64,000 nt of DNA from Centroberyx gerrardi (Eukaryota > Chordata > Actinopteri > Beryciformes > Berycidae): the NCBI RefSeq assembly GCF_048128805.1, contig NC_136005.1, positions 21,290,260-21,354,259 of the forward strand. The letters run 5' to 3'. Shown one piece after another: positions 34,318-46,545 of the stretch. Below the pieces are notes generated by a model. It saw nothing but the letters and a program-made list of their open reading frames with translations, was not told where the DNA came from and searched no databases. Made by a program: the position numbers and the translations under genes. The first letter of the stretch is position 1; every line of letters begins with the position of its first letter.

Positions 34318-36413
34318 TGAGTAGGAGAGACCGGGGCATGTTGTCACACTTTTTACTCATTGGTGTATTTCTCAGCAGTGTCTTACTACTGAGATACTAT
34401 CTATTTTTCTAGCTTGATTAAAGTCTCTTCTAAAAAAAAAATATATATTTTTACATTTTGATTTACTGGAAGCAAAAGTTATTACTGATGAAATACCACT
34501 TGACAACTTGTGACACCTTACCCCACATCAAGGCATGTTGTCACATAGACGAGTGTGTTGTGTTTGTGCACTCAATTCCATTTCCTTTTAAGTACTATAA
34601 TAATATGAGAAACATACTCTTGAAACATACTTCATCTCAGAAATCAACACCCACAGGAGAGAGGGAGAGGGGTTGTAGAGAGTTGTATCAGAACACAAAT
34701 TCTGATACAAATTCTAACAGTATGATAATAATGTACATATAATAGCCTTAGTTTTATTATGTAAAATGGCTTCTTAGTCACTTAAAGAAAACAGTAGTAA
34801 TCTTCCTATTCAACCTACCCTGGCTGTATGTGAGGCTGGGCCAGCAGTGAAGCCACTTGCTACACAAGCCAAAGGTACCAAAATCATATTTATTCAGAAA
34901 AGAATGAATGTAAAGCTATTTCATAGCTCAACTAAACCATTCAAATTCTCCCTGCTCCACAGGGTGCATGATGTTGTAAATGGATACACCAGAAAACAAC
35001 CAATATCAACTTTATTTCTCTTTATTTCAATGAGGGAGAACGCATGTGTCAGCCATTGAGAATTGAACTGTGGCGATTTTTTGGATGCAAAGCGAATGCA
35101 ATGCGAGCAGTGGAGCGTCTTTTAAAGGAATCATTCCTTCGATGGCTGATGGCCGATGGCTGTAGTGGAGCAGGGCCATTAGAGTGTTTTGACTTAGACT
35201 GTTGTAATCAACGTAGGTAATCGGCCTGAACGATATGGAGAAAATATGCGATGTGCGATAAACTTGTTGGATATTGCGATGGCGATATGAAATGCGATAA
35301 ATACAAAGATTAAGGCATACTATTTCAATGTGTCTCTGATTGCATGTGCTGAAAGTATGGACCCCAACAATGAATATTGTTTGCTGTATAATGAAATAAA
35401 TTTCCAGCATTAGTTCAAACTGCAAACTTTATTTGTGAAAATAATAGGCCTAAAGGCCAAAACCTAAAGCACAAAAGATGCTTCGTCATCCCATCCACCA
35501 TCTTCTCCTTGTCTTAGATAAAATCAAAAGAGCTGTAAGAAATACAGCCAACATTCCCTGAAAGCCTGCATCTGAACATCACCTTGTCTTTTATATAAAG
35601 CTACACTAAGTGATTGTCCGACCACTAGAGGGTGACAGCAACCGCAACACATTTGTAAACACGCACAGCAAAACTGCTGAGAAGCCCCTTAGGACAAACC
35701 GTGCACAAAGGCTAATGGCTAAAATAAACGTACCTCGCTTTGCCCGATTTTTCTCCCGCTGAAGGTTACATGTCCCGCAATGACAAGTGAAGAGGTAGGT
35801 AGCAAGTTTACTAGCTGAAAACGTTTACGATTCGGCCATTACGAGAGTTTTTTTCAGGAATGGGAGGGGGTGAACGCCGCTTTTAAACAGTGAGGGAAAA
35901 GCTACGATTCAGACCGAGTTTGACAACACGCTTTAGAAAAGAGGTGAAAACAGCAACACAGCTGGCCCGCATGTGTGGCTGTTTGTTTATATCATTACGT
36001 CTCACGGAAATCTCCACATAGCACACGTTAGTTTCAGGATTGGTTATAGGGTCTGAAATCGCTTATTGCAGGTTTAAATCGTCGGACGCTGCTCCACTTA
36101 CATTCTCCTCTTCGTTTGTTTTTTCACTCATTTTTGTAGGCTACCGTTTGCTGGCCGGTGCAAGCTCTCTCGCTCTCTGCCTCTCTGCATGTCCTATGTT
36201 ATCTGCGCAGGCACACGCAACTTGCGTCACTGTAGACTTGCGGGCGACTATCATGGATGTATTAAACTAGGTGACTATAGCCTGCATAAAAGGCTCCAGT
36301 TATCGCAGCCCTTTGCCATGTGTTTATCGTGGAAATTCATATCGCGATAACGATAAAAATACGATACTTCGTTCAGCCCTAAGAGGTAACCTGTTATTAA
36401 GAAAGTAGAAAGA
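34318..36413 (-). repeat. Inverted copy of LU intron 3, split by a hAT element
   Basis: The stretch 34318-34660 is the inverse of gene 1 intron 3 sequence around 5000-5305 (CTTGACAACTTGTGACA, CTCAATTCCATTTCCTTTTA). The stretch 35190-35220 continues into the inverse of 28475-28505 (GACTTAGACTGTTGTAATCA). The remaining few bases (GGTAACCTGTTATTAAGAAAG) appear only after the element ending at 36381. No exon is attached. It shows that array fragments have also been copied or inverted. Confidence 0.65.
35221..36381. mobile_element. hAT-type non-autonomous element (CTGAACGATAT ends)
   Basis: The left end TCGGCCTGAACGATATGG and the right end (inverse TAGGGCTGAACGAAGTATCG) match the end of the hAT element at 61766 (TAGGGCTGAACGATATATCG). 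Flanks GTAGGTAA (left) and AGAGGTAA (right) look like a degraded 8-bp duplication, and paralogous intron 3 in gene 3 is uninterrupted here. The interior (about 35755-36085) is shared with 47825-48210. There is no transposase, so movement would need one supplied in trans. Confidence 0.72.
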
Positions 36414-37214
36414 CTGATGTCATATAGACTTTCATATCAGCCCTTCCACTAGATGTATCAACCTGCGCGACCCAAATGGATTGGATCTCCAATTGACATC
36501 AAAATGTTTGCTGGGTATAGCTACATGGTTTTCGTTTCATTGTGCACTTGCTTTGCCTGAACTACAAACAGTGGAGCTTGTTGCTTTCTTGATTTGTCTC
36601 ATATGTTACCAAACAGGATTTGTCACTGATAGCCTACTAACAGATAGCAAACGTCTCATTCATGTGGTAACGTTGTAGGCTATACCTTGTTTGCCTTAAA
36701 AGATACAGCTGGTGTTTTTAAATACATTTCTTTTCGTCAACAAATCCTATGAAAATAACAAAAGCAACAATACGTTTGCTCTACTCCCATTACTTTCCGA
36801 CTTCCCACGTTCCCTTTTTAACTGCGGTCAAGCCAGCCTAGCCCCCACGTTGTTTTGCGGTACGCGTATACACTAGGCATTACGGTAAGAGGATGTAAGA
36901 ACTGATTTCAAAATAAAAGCAACGTTCCGGTGAACGTGATAGGATGTGACCGTGATTTCACATACATTCAATAAATCAGTCTGTCAATAATGAATGAATA
37001 AATAAATAAATAAATAACATACATACATAAATACATACACAAATAAATAAAACAAAATGAATAATTATTAAATAATAAATAAAATGAATAATAAATAAAA
37101 TAAAAACTACCGCCTGCAAACTGTATTTCAGAGAAAAATTGAGGCTTTGAAAATCAAGGCTTTCTCATTTCAATTGTGTGAATAATTAGTCAAACTTAAT
37201 AATAAAGAATACAT
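36414..37214. other. Intergenic, no gene recognised
   Basis: Unassigned sequence with an AAAT-rich simple tract at about 36990-37110. The frame 36481-36678 has no recognisable feature. Confidence 0.4.
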
Positions 37215-37562
37215 TTCCAAAGACCAATCTGACTTCAACATGACAGTACACCACCTCAGAGTGTCACTGAGAAACTCCCTGTTTCCACAGACCAATTTCA
37301 CTTCAGAATGATAGCAGACCACCTCAGGGTGTCACTCAGACCATCTCAGGACATTGTGATGAGGAATTTCAAAATTAAAGCCCTCTAAAATGTCATATAT
37401 AAACTGTGTTCCCTCAAAATTCAGATTGCTATTAAAAAGAAACATCCTGTTTTCACAGACCAATTTCACTTCAGAATGATAGCAGACCACCTCAGAGTGT
37501 CACTCAGACCATCTCAGGACATTCTGATGTGGAATTTCAAAATTAAAGCCCTCTAAAATGTC
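37215..37562. repeat. Tandem repeat, about 167-bp period
   Basis: Two close copies (about 37280-37395 and 37448-37562) of a unit with AGACCAATTTCACTTCAGAA, AGCAGACCACCTCAG and GGAATTTCAAAATTAAAGCC, plus a degraded third copy at 37215-37280. Confidence 0.75.
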
Positions 37563-37655
37563 AATACACCCGGCAAGTGTGAATATCTCGAGATATGCGA
37601 AGGACACACACACTCACTCACAGACAGACAGACAGAGATTCCTTGCTTTATAGTT
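37563..37655. repeat. RTE-like repeat tail, third copy
   Basis: Shares CGGCAAGTGTGAA, ATATGCGAAGGACACAC and GATTCCTTGCTTTATAG with the two copies at the window start, with a shorter CA tract. Confidence 0.55.
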
Positions 37656-38539
37656 AGATTCACTCTGTGCGCTCTGTCTGTGTTACGAAGCGCGGAATGT
37701 GGTGGCTTCCCATATAGGAGGGGCTTTGAGTTTGGCCGTGGCCCATGACCCAGACCTGACGTAAGCTACCAACGAACACAGTTGCTTGACGGTCATTTCC
37801 CCGGCTTGACAGTTAACATTATACAGGGTTGCAGGGTTGCTGTTTCTTGACTTAATCCAAGAGGCTAGGTGGTGTAGAAATGCAGGAAATTTGTTTTAAA
37901 TTACTATTTTTTTTCTGGGGGACGACCACCAGAAAACGTTAGATTATGGAATCACCTGCTATCCAACTCTTATAGTTAAACTGGTTGTTAACATTTGCTA
38001 CATCCCTGGTGCTATAAAAGACAGCTGTGTGTACATAATGATCAATGCTGTGTGCTGATTATTTTCAGAAACATCAGTGATTGTATGGCAATTGCAGTGA
38101 CCTGGCCAACTAACAAAGCTGAAATGTAAGGATTGCATCAATAGCTAATGCTATCATTAGGCTACAAACAATTTCAAATAGAACTCCAGTCCATTGGCTA
38201 CTACTAGCCACAAAAGTTGTCTTAGTTAAAGCTGGTATATAAAACAGTCTCTATCTTCTACTTCATACTGACTTGTGGAAGGCGATGCCAGCCTCTCTGG
38301 TCTCTTTGGTCCTTTAAGGGCAGCAATTAGGTACAGATCAGGATCAGTTGTTATGGTTACAGGTAAACTGCACCTAGATGGTGGACGGTTATCCCACAGT
38401 TAAAGACATAATGTTCCCTCTACGGTTTAGTCTCTATGGACAACTGTTAGGGTTTAAGCAGACCATCTGAGACTTGACTCAGACTTGAGCCAAAAAGACT
38501 TAAGACTTGTACTTGCATTAAGTGACTTGCAGCATCTCT
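37656..38539. other. Intergenic, no gene recognised
   Basis: Unassigned; no supportable frame or repeat structure. Confidence 0.4.
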
Positions 38540-39060
38540 GTGTATATCACTACCATTCATAGATGTTTGTACCATCAGTAGAGCCGACAACAATATTGTC
38601 ATGAGAAGAATTGACCTCGCCTTGATGCATTGCCTTTTGCCCTCTCTCGCCTAAACCATGTGTTGTTTTTGGATTGGATTTTCTGAAAATTATCCCAGAT
38701 CTTTTCATGGTCTCAAGGGTGAGCATCAACATGTGATTTTTAAAACATTTTTGCGAAAACACTCTTAAAATGTTTTTTTCTTGTTAAAAATATAAATAAT
38801 GCAATTAAAAATTAGAATGCTAACTTTCATCTGTCCAAAATGTAGGAATTGAAAATTAAAATTTAAAGCACAAAAAAGTTGAAAATTAACTTTTCATTGA
38901 CACATATTTTTGCACAAAGGACAAAGACGTGATACTGGATCTGCAAAGAAAAAAGGGTGGGGGGGCATTATAATGAATGAAAACATGAGGCTACTGTTAA
39001 ATTCTCATGGTGGGAGCACACCCAGTCCATGTGGGTTCAAGCATGCATCTCTCTCCCATT
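38540..39060 (+). repeat. Class-B upstream module of gene 4
   Basis: The sequence CTACCATTCATAGATGTTTG through GGTGAGCATCAACATG to CTCATGGTGGGAGCACACCC is shared with gene 5 (52800-53460) but not with genes 1 and 2. The gene 5 copy carries an extra segment of about 187 bases at 52925-53111. No GAA-triplet motif is present. Confidence 0.65.
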
Positions 39061-39078
39061 TATTCAGAACAGCTACAG

Positions 39079-39086
39079 TATATAAG
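39079..39086 (+). promoter_or_regulatory. TATA box, gene 4
   Basis: TATATAAG, 62 bases before the ATG. Confidence 0.75.
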
Positions 39087-39140
39087 GAAGTGTTACTGCC
39101 ATCATCCAGGACCGTCTGATCTGCTCACTTGCTCATCACC

Positions 39141-41284
39141 ATGAAGCTGATCCTGACTCTGGCTCTCATCTGGACCCTCTTCAACACAGGTAACTCTGCT
39201 CAATTTGATTTAATGATTTAATGATGATTTAGTCATTTCAGAAATCTAGGCTATTGGTTCAGAACTGTTTCCTGAATTTACTTTGGCTTAATTATCATCC
39301 TGCAAAATGAGACATCTTACATTGGGGGAAAAAAATATGTTTATGTCCTTATTGGTGTACTCCTCATTTCATTCATGAATATTTTCTGTATTGCAGCTGA
39401 AGCACTTCAGTGTCATACATGCACTAATTTTGATGATCTTCAGTGCACAGACACAGACTTACACGCTTGTCCCTCTGACTCTGACCAGCGCTGTGTAACT
39501 GCTGCCTTAAATGGTGGGTGTAAAAAGTGTGCAACAAAATTCTTTTTTTTTTTTCAGTTTCTGCATTACAGTGTTTTTCCATCAACACTGACAAATTGCA
39601 GTTTGATTTTGTAGCAACTGTGGTGAAATATTCAAGGGAGGAAATCTTCAAGTCGTGTGTGCCATCCTCTGTCTGCAGTGACGGCACGACATATTCAGGA
39701 AGAATGGGGTTTGCGAGCCTAGCTGCATCTTTGAAATGCTGCGACACAGATGGCTGCAACTCTGAAACTCTGCCTTGTAAGTCAATTCTTTAGAGTGGTG
39801 AAGTGCTTGTGAATAATATCCAAGGGAAAAAAATCTTACTTAGGTAGGCCTATTATTGCTTTGAATATGTTTGGCCGCGCTCAAATACAATGAGGAAAAT
39901 GGACGTCTGCCATCTTCCATCATTTTCTTTTGGCGTTTTGTGTCTCCTAAAATTTCTCATGTGCTCCAATAAATTATCGACTATGACCAACTCTAACAGC
40001 GGCATGTCTCCTACTCGGCTCTATTTCAGTTCTCACTGACCAGGCCAGTAATAGCCTACAGTGTTTCTCCTGTGACAGTATGGGAAGCACTGAATGCAAC
40101 AGCACATTCCAGTGTGTAGGAGAAGAGAACCGCTGCTTTAATGGGAGAGGTGAGTCCTCATGTTGCAGATGGAGGCTGCACAAAGATTGTGGTATTGCCA
40201 GGACAAGTATTGGTTACTAATGTTGCCTTCAAGTGCTCCTCGTAATCTTCTATACTTTTGAGATCGCTAAAAGGAAAAAAATACACGGAAGGGTAAAAAA
40301 ATAAGTAGGGGGAGAAAAAAATAAATAGATACTTTTGCGTTCTCCCAAGAAACATTTAGTGTGGAAAAAAAAACTTGGATTGTAAATACAGTTTTTGCAG
40401 TTTTCTCCCTGCAACACAACACACCTCCAACACCAGTACAACAGGCTACAGGGCGTTGATAGACAGGTTGAAAGATCCATGTAAAGTAATTTCACACATT
40501 ATTACTACTCACATACGGTTAGAACAACAGTGTGATGAGACACAGAGCTCCTGGACGTTGTAATGTAGGACAGCCTGTCTGTGGATGAACTGAAAGATTC
40601 ATTGCACAATATTGCGCTTCTGTATTTCCATGGAATATCCAAACATGAATATCGACAGATACACGTCAGAAACATGATATATATTCATACTGGTCATATA
40701 GAGTGTTATATAAAATAATAGGAAATAGACTTTCAACCTGTCTATCAATGCCCTGTAGCCAGTTGTACTGCTGTTGGGGGTGTGTTGTGTTGCAGGGAGA
40801 AAACTGCAAAAAATGTATTTACAATCCAAATTTTTTTCCCCACACTAAATATTTCTCGGGAGAAAGTGATAGTTTTGCGAGAGAATGCAAAAGTATCTAT
40901 TTTTTTCTCCTCCATCATTTTTTTCTCCCCCTACTTATTTTTTTTTTTCCTTCCGTGTATTTTTTCCCTCCCCCATGTCCCCTTTGGGGCTCTGTAAAAA
41001 TTAACTAATCAAAGACATTGAAAATTGTATCCATAGTAAATGTAATTTTTTTTTCAACTACAGTGACGGATGGCTTCGACACCTTTCTGAGTTTTGGCTG
41101 TACGTCTGCAAACCTGTGTGGAGTTGCTTCTCACATGACAATAGTGCCTACCCTGGCTAACTTTATTAACTTCACCAGTGGACCAAACTGCTGTCAGGGC
41201 AATTTCTGTAACTCTGCCTGGGCTGTGAAACTGAGTGTGTTCCCTCTGCTGCTCGGACTCTTTACCCTTACTTTCATCTGTTAG
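39141..41284 (+). CDS. Two-domain Ly6/uPAR (LU) protein, gene 4, tail intact
   Basis: Exons are 39141-39189, 39397-39513, 39615-39776, 40030-40149 and 41064-41284, all phase-1 junctions (669 nt, 222 aa). It has a signal peptide, LU domain 1 (LQCHTC to KCCDTDGCN), LU domain 2 (LQCFSC to NCCQGNFCN) and the hydrophobic tail LSVFPLLLGLFTLTFIC before TAG, so a GPI-anchored surface protein is expected. Exon 2 has one extra codon (NFDD region). Exon 5 is 15 nt longer than in genes 2 and 3. Intron 3 is only 253 bases and lacks the TIR repeats that bloat genes 1-3. Intron 4 is expanded by a palindromic element. The 3' UTR follows the family only to about 41365 and then breaks into unrelated repeat sequence, so the family poly(A) site is absent. 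Confidence 0.88.
40265..40980. mobile_element. Long-armed palindromic element in intron 4 of gene 4
   Basis: The left arm, about 40269-40476 (AAGTAGGGGGAGAAAAAAAT, then TTGGATTGTAAATAC, then GACAGGTTGAAAG), reappears inverted at about 40733-40977. This gives arms of over 200 bases around a centre of about 250 bases. The arms differ by point changes and small indels. There is no coding sequence of its own: the frames listed there are arm translations. It is probably a non-autonomous foldback or MITE-type element. Confidence 0.75.
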
Positions 41285-41374
41285 AACAATACAGGACGGC
41301 GTAGGCCTACATAAACTGTGTGAATGATGCACACAGTCAGGTGGCACACAGACACCAATGCATGCTTGTGCATA

Positions 41375-42425
41375 TGCGCTTACGTTACTGTAATTGAGTA
41401 GCCTAGCTTTTCTGTGTACTTGAACTTTTTGTATTTTTTAAAGTCAGTAATTTTACTTTTACTGAAGTATGTTTGTACTGAAGTATATGAGGCTACATTT
41501 TAAATCACATCCATTACATTGGCTCTCCATAAGCACCAGAAAGTGGACCATCCTAAATTTCAAGTGAACATTAAGTCAGCAAAGAAGAGAAGAGTAATCT
41601 GGCTTTACTTTGTGCACTTTATTTTGTAATTTACTAAGTTTCTAATTAAAATAATTGAGTTTGAACTCTAATCCTGGGGAATTGCACGGGGAAGATCACA
41701 CATTAAAAAAAATTATTTTATAAAAAAAGTTAACTCAGTAACTTTTACTCTCAGTACATTTTAAATGAGCCACGTTTTATAAGGATAGTTCACCCAAAAA
41801 TTCAAATTCAGTACAATTCATACAGAGTTCCCCAGGCTCACTGCTGGAAATGCTTTCTTCCAAACAATTGTAGTAAATGGAGGCCAGTCCTTTAGGCTGA
41901 TAAAAGGGCAAAAAATCACTCTGTGACTGGAAAAAACAAAATGTTATAAATTATTTTATGCAAATCTAGGCTTCCTCAATTGTATTCAGCTTCTGGGTTC
42001 CCAAACCTCGCAAGATCATGTGGCCATGGAAGTCGCACACACAAATGTAGCGTAGTGTGGCCACGTGAGGTTTGGGAACGCGGAAGCTGAGGGAAACTCG
42101 ATTTGCATAAAACAATGGATAAAATGTTTTTTTCCACTAAAATTAATAGTTATAATAATTCATAGTATTTTAGTGAATAATGCTAATTATTTATTTATTT
42201 ATTTATTTATTTGTTTGTTTATTTGTTTGGTTTGTATCTTGAACAACATAGAGCAGTGTTTCTGAACCCAGTCCTCAAGGACCCCCTGTACTGCAACTTT
42301 CAGCTCCAACTCTACTCTTGCACACCTGATTCAATTAAAGTGTCATGAGAATGTATGGCCCTTATTTGAATCAGGTGTGCAAGAGTAGAGTTGGCTTTTG
42401 TATTTCCCTGCAGCCTGGAGAGATG
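41375..42425. repeat. Cluster of fish dispersed repeats after gene 4
   Basis: About 41375-41770 is a CTTTTACT-rich repeat (ACGTTACTGTAATTGAGTAG). The stretch 41782-42110 begins AGGATAGTTCACCCAAAAAT. The stretch 42180-42240 is a TTTA tract. About 42243-42425 is a small element with inverted CTACTCTTGCACACCTGATT words around its centre. Confidence 0.5.
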
Positions 42426-43739
42426 GACTATTGAGTATGTGTGGCTTCACAGCCAGCTGTGCAAGAATTAAGTAGACAGACGAGGTTGTAAACATTCCAT
42501 CACAAGCTCTGTTATATTTTGTTTCCATGTTCATAACTCTAGTTTGTGTTGCCTATGTGAGATTTTAACATGTTTAAGGAAAGATAAGCAGAAAGATTTG
42601 CAGTTTGTTTTGTTTACACATTTGCATTTAGTTTGCGGCAATGTCCATTTTTTTTTATTTGGCTTTGAATCTTTTATTTTCAAGACATTTCAAGTAATGT
42701 TACTTTTAACTCACTGACATGCGAGAACATTTTCCTACTGTTCTAGTTCACTATTAATATGACAAAAACAAGGCAAAAACAGTTTTAATAAAGATGTTTT
42801 AAGGTGACAACATTGTCTTCAGTCTCATTTGAGAGTTTTCTATACAAGTAAAAGGACTTTAAAAATGATTCTAAAGGATACTGGGAGCCAATGCATATAT
42901 AGTAATTTGGGAATAAGAATGTACATCGGATCATAACTTACTCATGTGATCAATCATTGAGCTATAGACCTTTTTCACAAACATGGCTGCCATACCTCCG
43001 CAGGGTATAGCTCGGTTCTCACCATTGCCAGCAATGTTAAGAAGCCAACTTTCTTTTGCCCATAACTCTGTCTGTGATCACTGATTTTGTGTTTCAACAT
43101 AATCTATAATGCAATACAGGTGTTGTCATTGACATATCTTTCTGTTTCTGTTATTATGGCCCACTGTATGACAAGTGGTGCATATTGGCTAATATGGCTA
43201 TTATGGCTCACTATAGGCCTAGCGGCGCCTAATGCCTGTCAAAACTAATCGCTGTGGCTAACTACAGCTTGGTTTGTGAAGGTGACTAGATGCAGAATCA
43301 AATGTGGTCTAATCAAATGCAGGTATAGGTGCAGAATCCAATTCATTTCTAAAATAAACGGTGAGTAATGGCCCACAATAACACATCCATCTACTGTTTT
43401 TAACATTATGGAGCACTCTGCCTAAGACGATGGGCCACTGTGGTATTCTGGAGAGGCTCCAAAAAAACTTTGATTTATCCTTCTCTTTTCCACATTGCTA
43501 GGCTATATCACACTCAGCTCAGCTGAGTTATCTATAATCCAAGACACTGATTATTAATTCGATGGTATGGATTAGGCTACTAATTCGAGGGTACGGATTT
43601 ATTAAAGCGAGGGTACAGTTTACTAATCGGGCACACAGATTCCAAATCCATGGGTAGCCTAACATTAATTTGTGGTTCCGGATTTCCACATCAATTATTT
43701 TTTTCTACCAGTGTAGTGTGATTAGGTATTGATGGTGTC
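42426..43739. other. Intergenic, no gene recognised
   Basis: Unassigned sequence; no frame of note. Confidence 0.4.
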
Positions 43740-44900
43740 TGATATCAATTTAATTTAGAGTTAGATTCAATGAGAATTAAGAACGGGGCACCAGGTAACA
43801 GACAGCATCAACAGGTCTCATCTGAAGGACTGAATTCTCAGCATGTTTGCATTTAAACCCACACAATGAACACAGGAGGTGACTTTATGTAAAATAATAG
43901 ATTTATTACTAAACTAAAGCACACTCAATAATCAGGTAAATGTAAATGAATATGGTACAGTATATACAGGAGGTATACCTATGTATACCAACAGGAATGA
44001 TGATCATGTGAATATACAATACTGATACTTAAACCAATATTTCAGCAGACACAATTATAGAAGTTGAGCAATGGAAGACACGAGTCAGCAACGATAGTAA
44101 TAAAGGGGCGACAGTATAACTAGGCTATCTGGAAAACTGACTTAGATGAATAGGATACATACTGTAGCCTATAACTACAGGAAGCCGTAATGAAGTGTGT
44201 GATATAACTATGTGTGATGTATGATATGATGCCCAGCGGACAATGACCTTACATACGACACCAGCGGAGGTCCAGAGGGAGATGAAGCACGCTGAGGCCG
44301 GGAGGCTGTGAGGAGTCTCGGCTCGACGAGGTCCTGGAGGTTGAAGATCCGACGTCTGTTCAGTTGATCTCAGGGTGAACAGGGTGAAGCAACACCAAAT
44401 GGCCTATCACAACAAGTGGCCATAAAGGTGTCTATTTGACACAATCCACAGCTCCAAAGAGTGGAGTCTGCTAGCAGGAGATGTCTCCCCAAAAGCTCTT
44501 GGGGATTAACACAGGATACTACCTCGGCGAAGAGGTTTAAAACTCTCTCACACATTCCACAGTTAATGACCTTTATCTTTCAGCCATCAGGAGGAGGACT
44601 CAGGAGCTCAGGAATACTAATGAACTATACAATCACACACCCATACTTTTCACACATCTGAATATAGGGAATCATCTTCCTTTTTTCATTTGGAGTACCA
44701 GACTGTTCTGATTACTCAAAAGGGACAGTCGCCATTGGGTGAGAACGGGAATACACACCAATGTGTCAATATGAAGGAACCAAAGACTGCTGTTGACACT
44801 TGTTTCATCACTACCCCCCTCTCTGAAACAGGACAGTCATAAATATTTCCCCTTTTCACATTCCTTTAAAACCTACTTTCAACTATATTTTCCAAATGTC
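43740..44900 (-). mobile_element. Putative minus-strand LTR end
   Basis: Read on the minus strand there is an AATAAA (inverse near 43897), then about 100 bases, then TGGTGCCCCGTTC near 43785, resembling a primer-binding site next to an LTR end. The upstream extent is uncertain. No gag, pol or env reading frame is visible, so at most an LTR fragment remains. Confidence 0.3.
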
Positions 44901-45289
44901 TTTAATGAATTTATTATGTAGTTTGACGTATACTAGATGTGTTAACTATAGGCCCATATATATGTTGAAGATATTTAATCAATAGCTAAATTACATGCAT
45001 AGACCATGATGTGTTAAATGATTGAAGTGTATCAGATATTCACCCAGAAACACTCTCCCATTTTCATGGTCCTACACTTGTGGTCATTTATAGCAACGAC
45101 ATGTCAGTATAAAATGTCAGTGCATCCGAATGTATTAAATGATTAAATTGTCTTTTGATATTAATCACGCAGTTAGAAACACAAGTTACATATATGAGTT
45201 AACTTGGTGAAGACTTTATAGCCACAGATTTGACCATGAAGGTTTATTTGATGTCCTTATATTGATGTGCTAGCTATATAAGTTTGAAT

Positions 45290-46545
45290 GTAAGTTCACA
45301 GGTTTTTATTATTTCGATCAATTGACAAAAGTAATTGGTGGAGATGTGAATAGAGGAATGATTCCTCTTGCATTCATTTCCCCCCTCTCTCTCAGTTCGG
45401 GGTGAAATCTTCTCAAACAAAGAAATTAATTAGTAAACAAGGCGTAACAGAAAAAGAGCGCGAAGCGTGATTTGCATAGCAAACCACGCCTGAAAATTCA
45501 AAGAGCTATAAAACTTTCTTATCTGGTTTTTCGGGAGTTCAACATTCCGCCCTCGCCAAGAAACCTGCTGAAGCCAAGATCAACAATTTAGCTACAAATC
45601 GACTTTAGCTGAAACTTAGAGTTTGAACCTGGAGTTAGAGACGTCTTCTCCAGATGAACTTAAGAATCACTTGCAAGAAGTTTGAACCTCGCGTCTAATA
45701 GTCAAGAAGTTATCAACGCTCGGCCAAGCGAAGATCATTTTCGAAGCTATTTAGGAACGAGATCATTTAGTCTTTTACAACAGTTAGAAGAGCTAGAAAC
45801 TTCAACTCCTACAACCAGTAGCCAACACTGGTGCAACATCGCCATAAGTGTTTCCACATCCAGAGAGGCCTGTTGCCTACAGCTGTGAAAAGCCGGTAGC
45901 GCTGCTTGCCTCGACGTGACGATAACACGTCAGAGACCAGCTGTTCCAGCGTCTGCTGTTGCCAGGTAACCGGCCACGCCGAGTCCGTCTCTCCGAGCTC
46001 AGCGGGACCAGACAACCCGACCGGCAGGACTTCCCAACTGAACAAAGTAGGCTCTGATTATCCACGTCTTTACTGCTGAGAGTTGATGCAAAAGTTTAGA
46101 TTCAAATTTCTTAAATAGATCAGGAAAAGTTAGGCTTTTATAGTTTAGTTGCCCCGTAGCTTTCCGCCTCGTTTCTCTGGTTGATTGATCCATACATACC
46201 TCCATTTACTGCTGCCAATTCTTATTCCCACATTTCATTATCATTTCCCTTTCATTCTTAGTTTGTTTCATTGTATTTCATGTCTATTTTTAGTCTATAG
46301 TTTCAGTGCTTCATTCTGGTGATCAATATACGTACCTTATATTGCTTATCCCATTGAATATTGTTACGCTTGAATAGTTAAATAAATATTCCCATTTATT
46401 ACAGAGAAGTTGTTATGTGTTTCCTTACTTGCAGAGTAAAGTAATCCCTGAACTGAAAAGATTCCATGATCTTTAGACTGATGACTGATTAGTATAAGTA
46501 AAGGTCTAATTTCCTTCATCTACGAAGGTGGTGCCCCTTACGAAT
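45290..46545 (+). mobile_element. Putative solo LTR (plus strand)
   Basis: An octamer-like ATTTGCAT (about 45470), a TATA-like CTATAAAAC (about 45507), an AATAAA near 46381 and a following TGGTGCCCCTTACG (about 46527) give the order U3-TATA-poly(A)-primer-site expected of an LTR. Internal retroelement genes are absent. Boundaries are estimates. Short frames within (45682-45888 and others) are not credible genes. Confidence 0.42.

Noticed and set aside
37215..37562. CRISPR array
   Set aside because: The repeats are long, adjacent and without uniform spacers, and the genome is eukaryotic.
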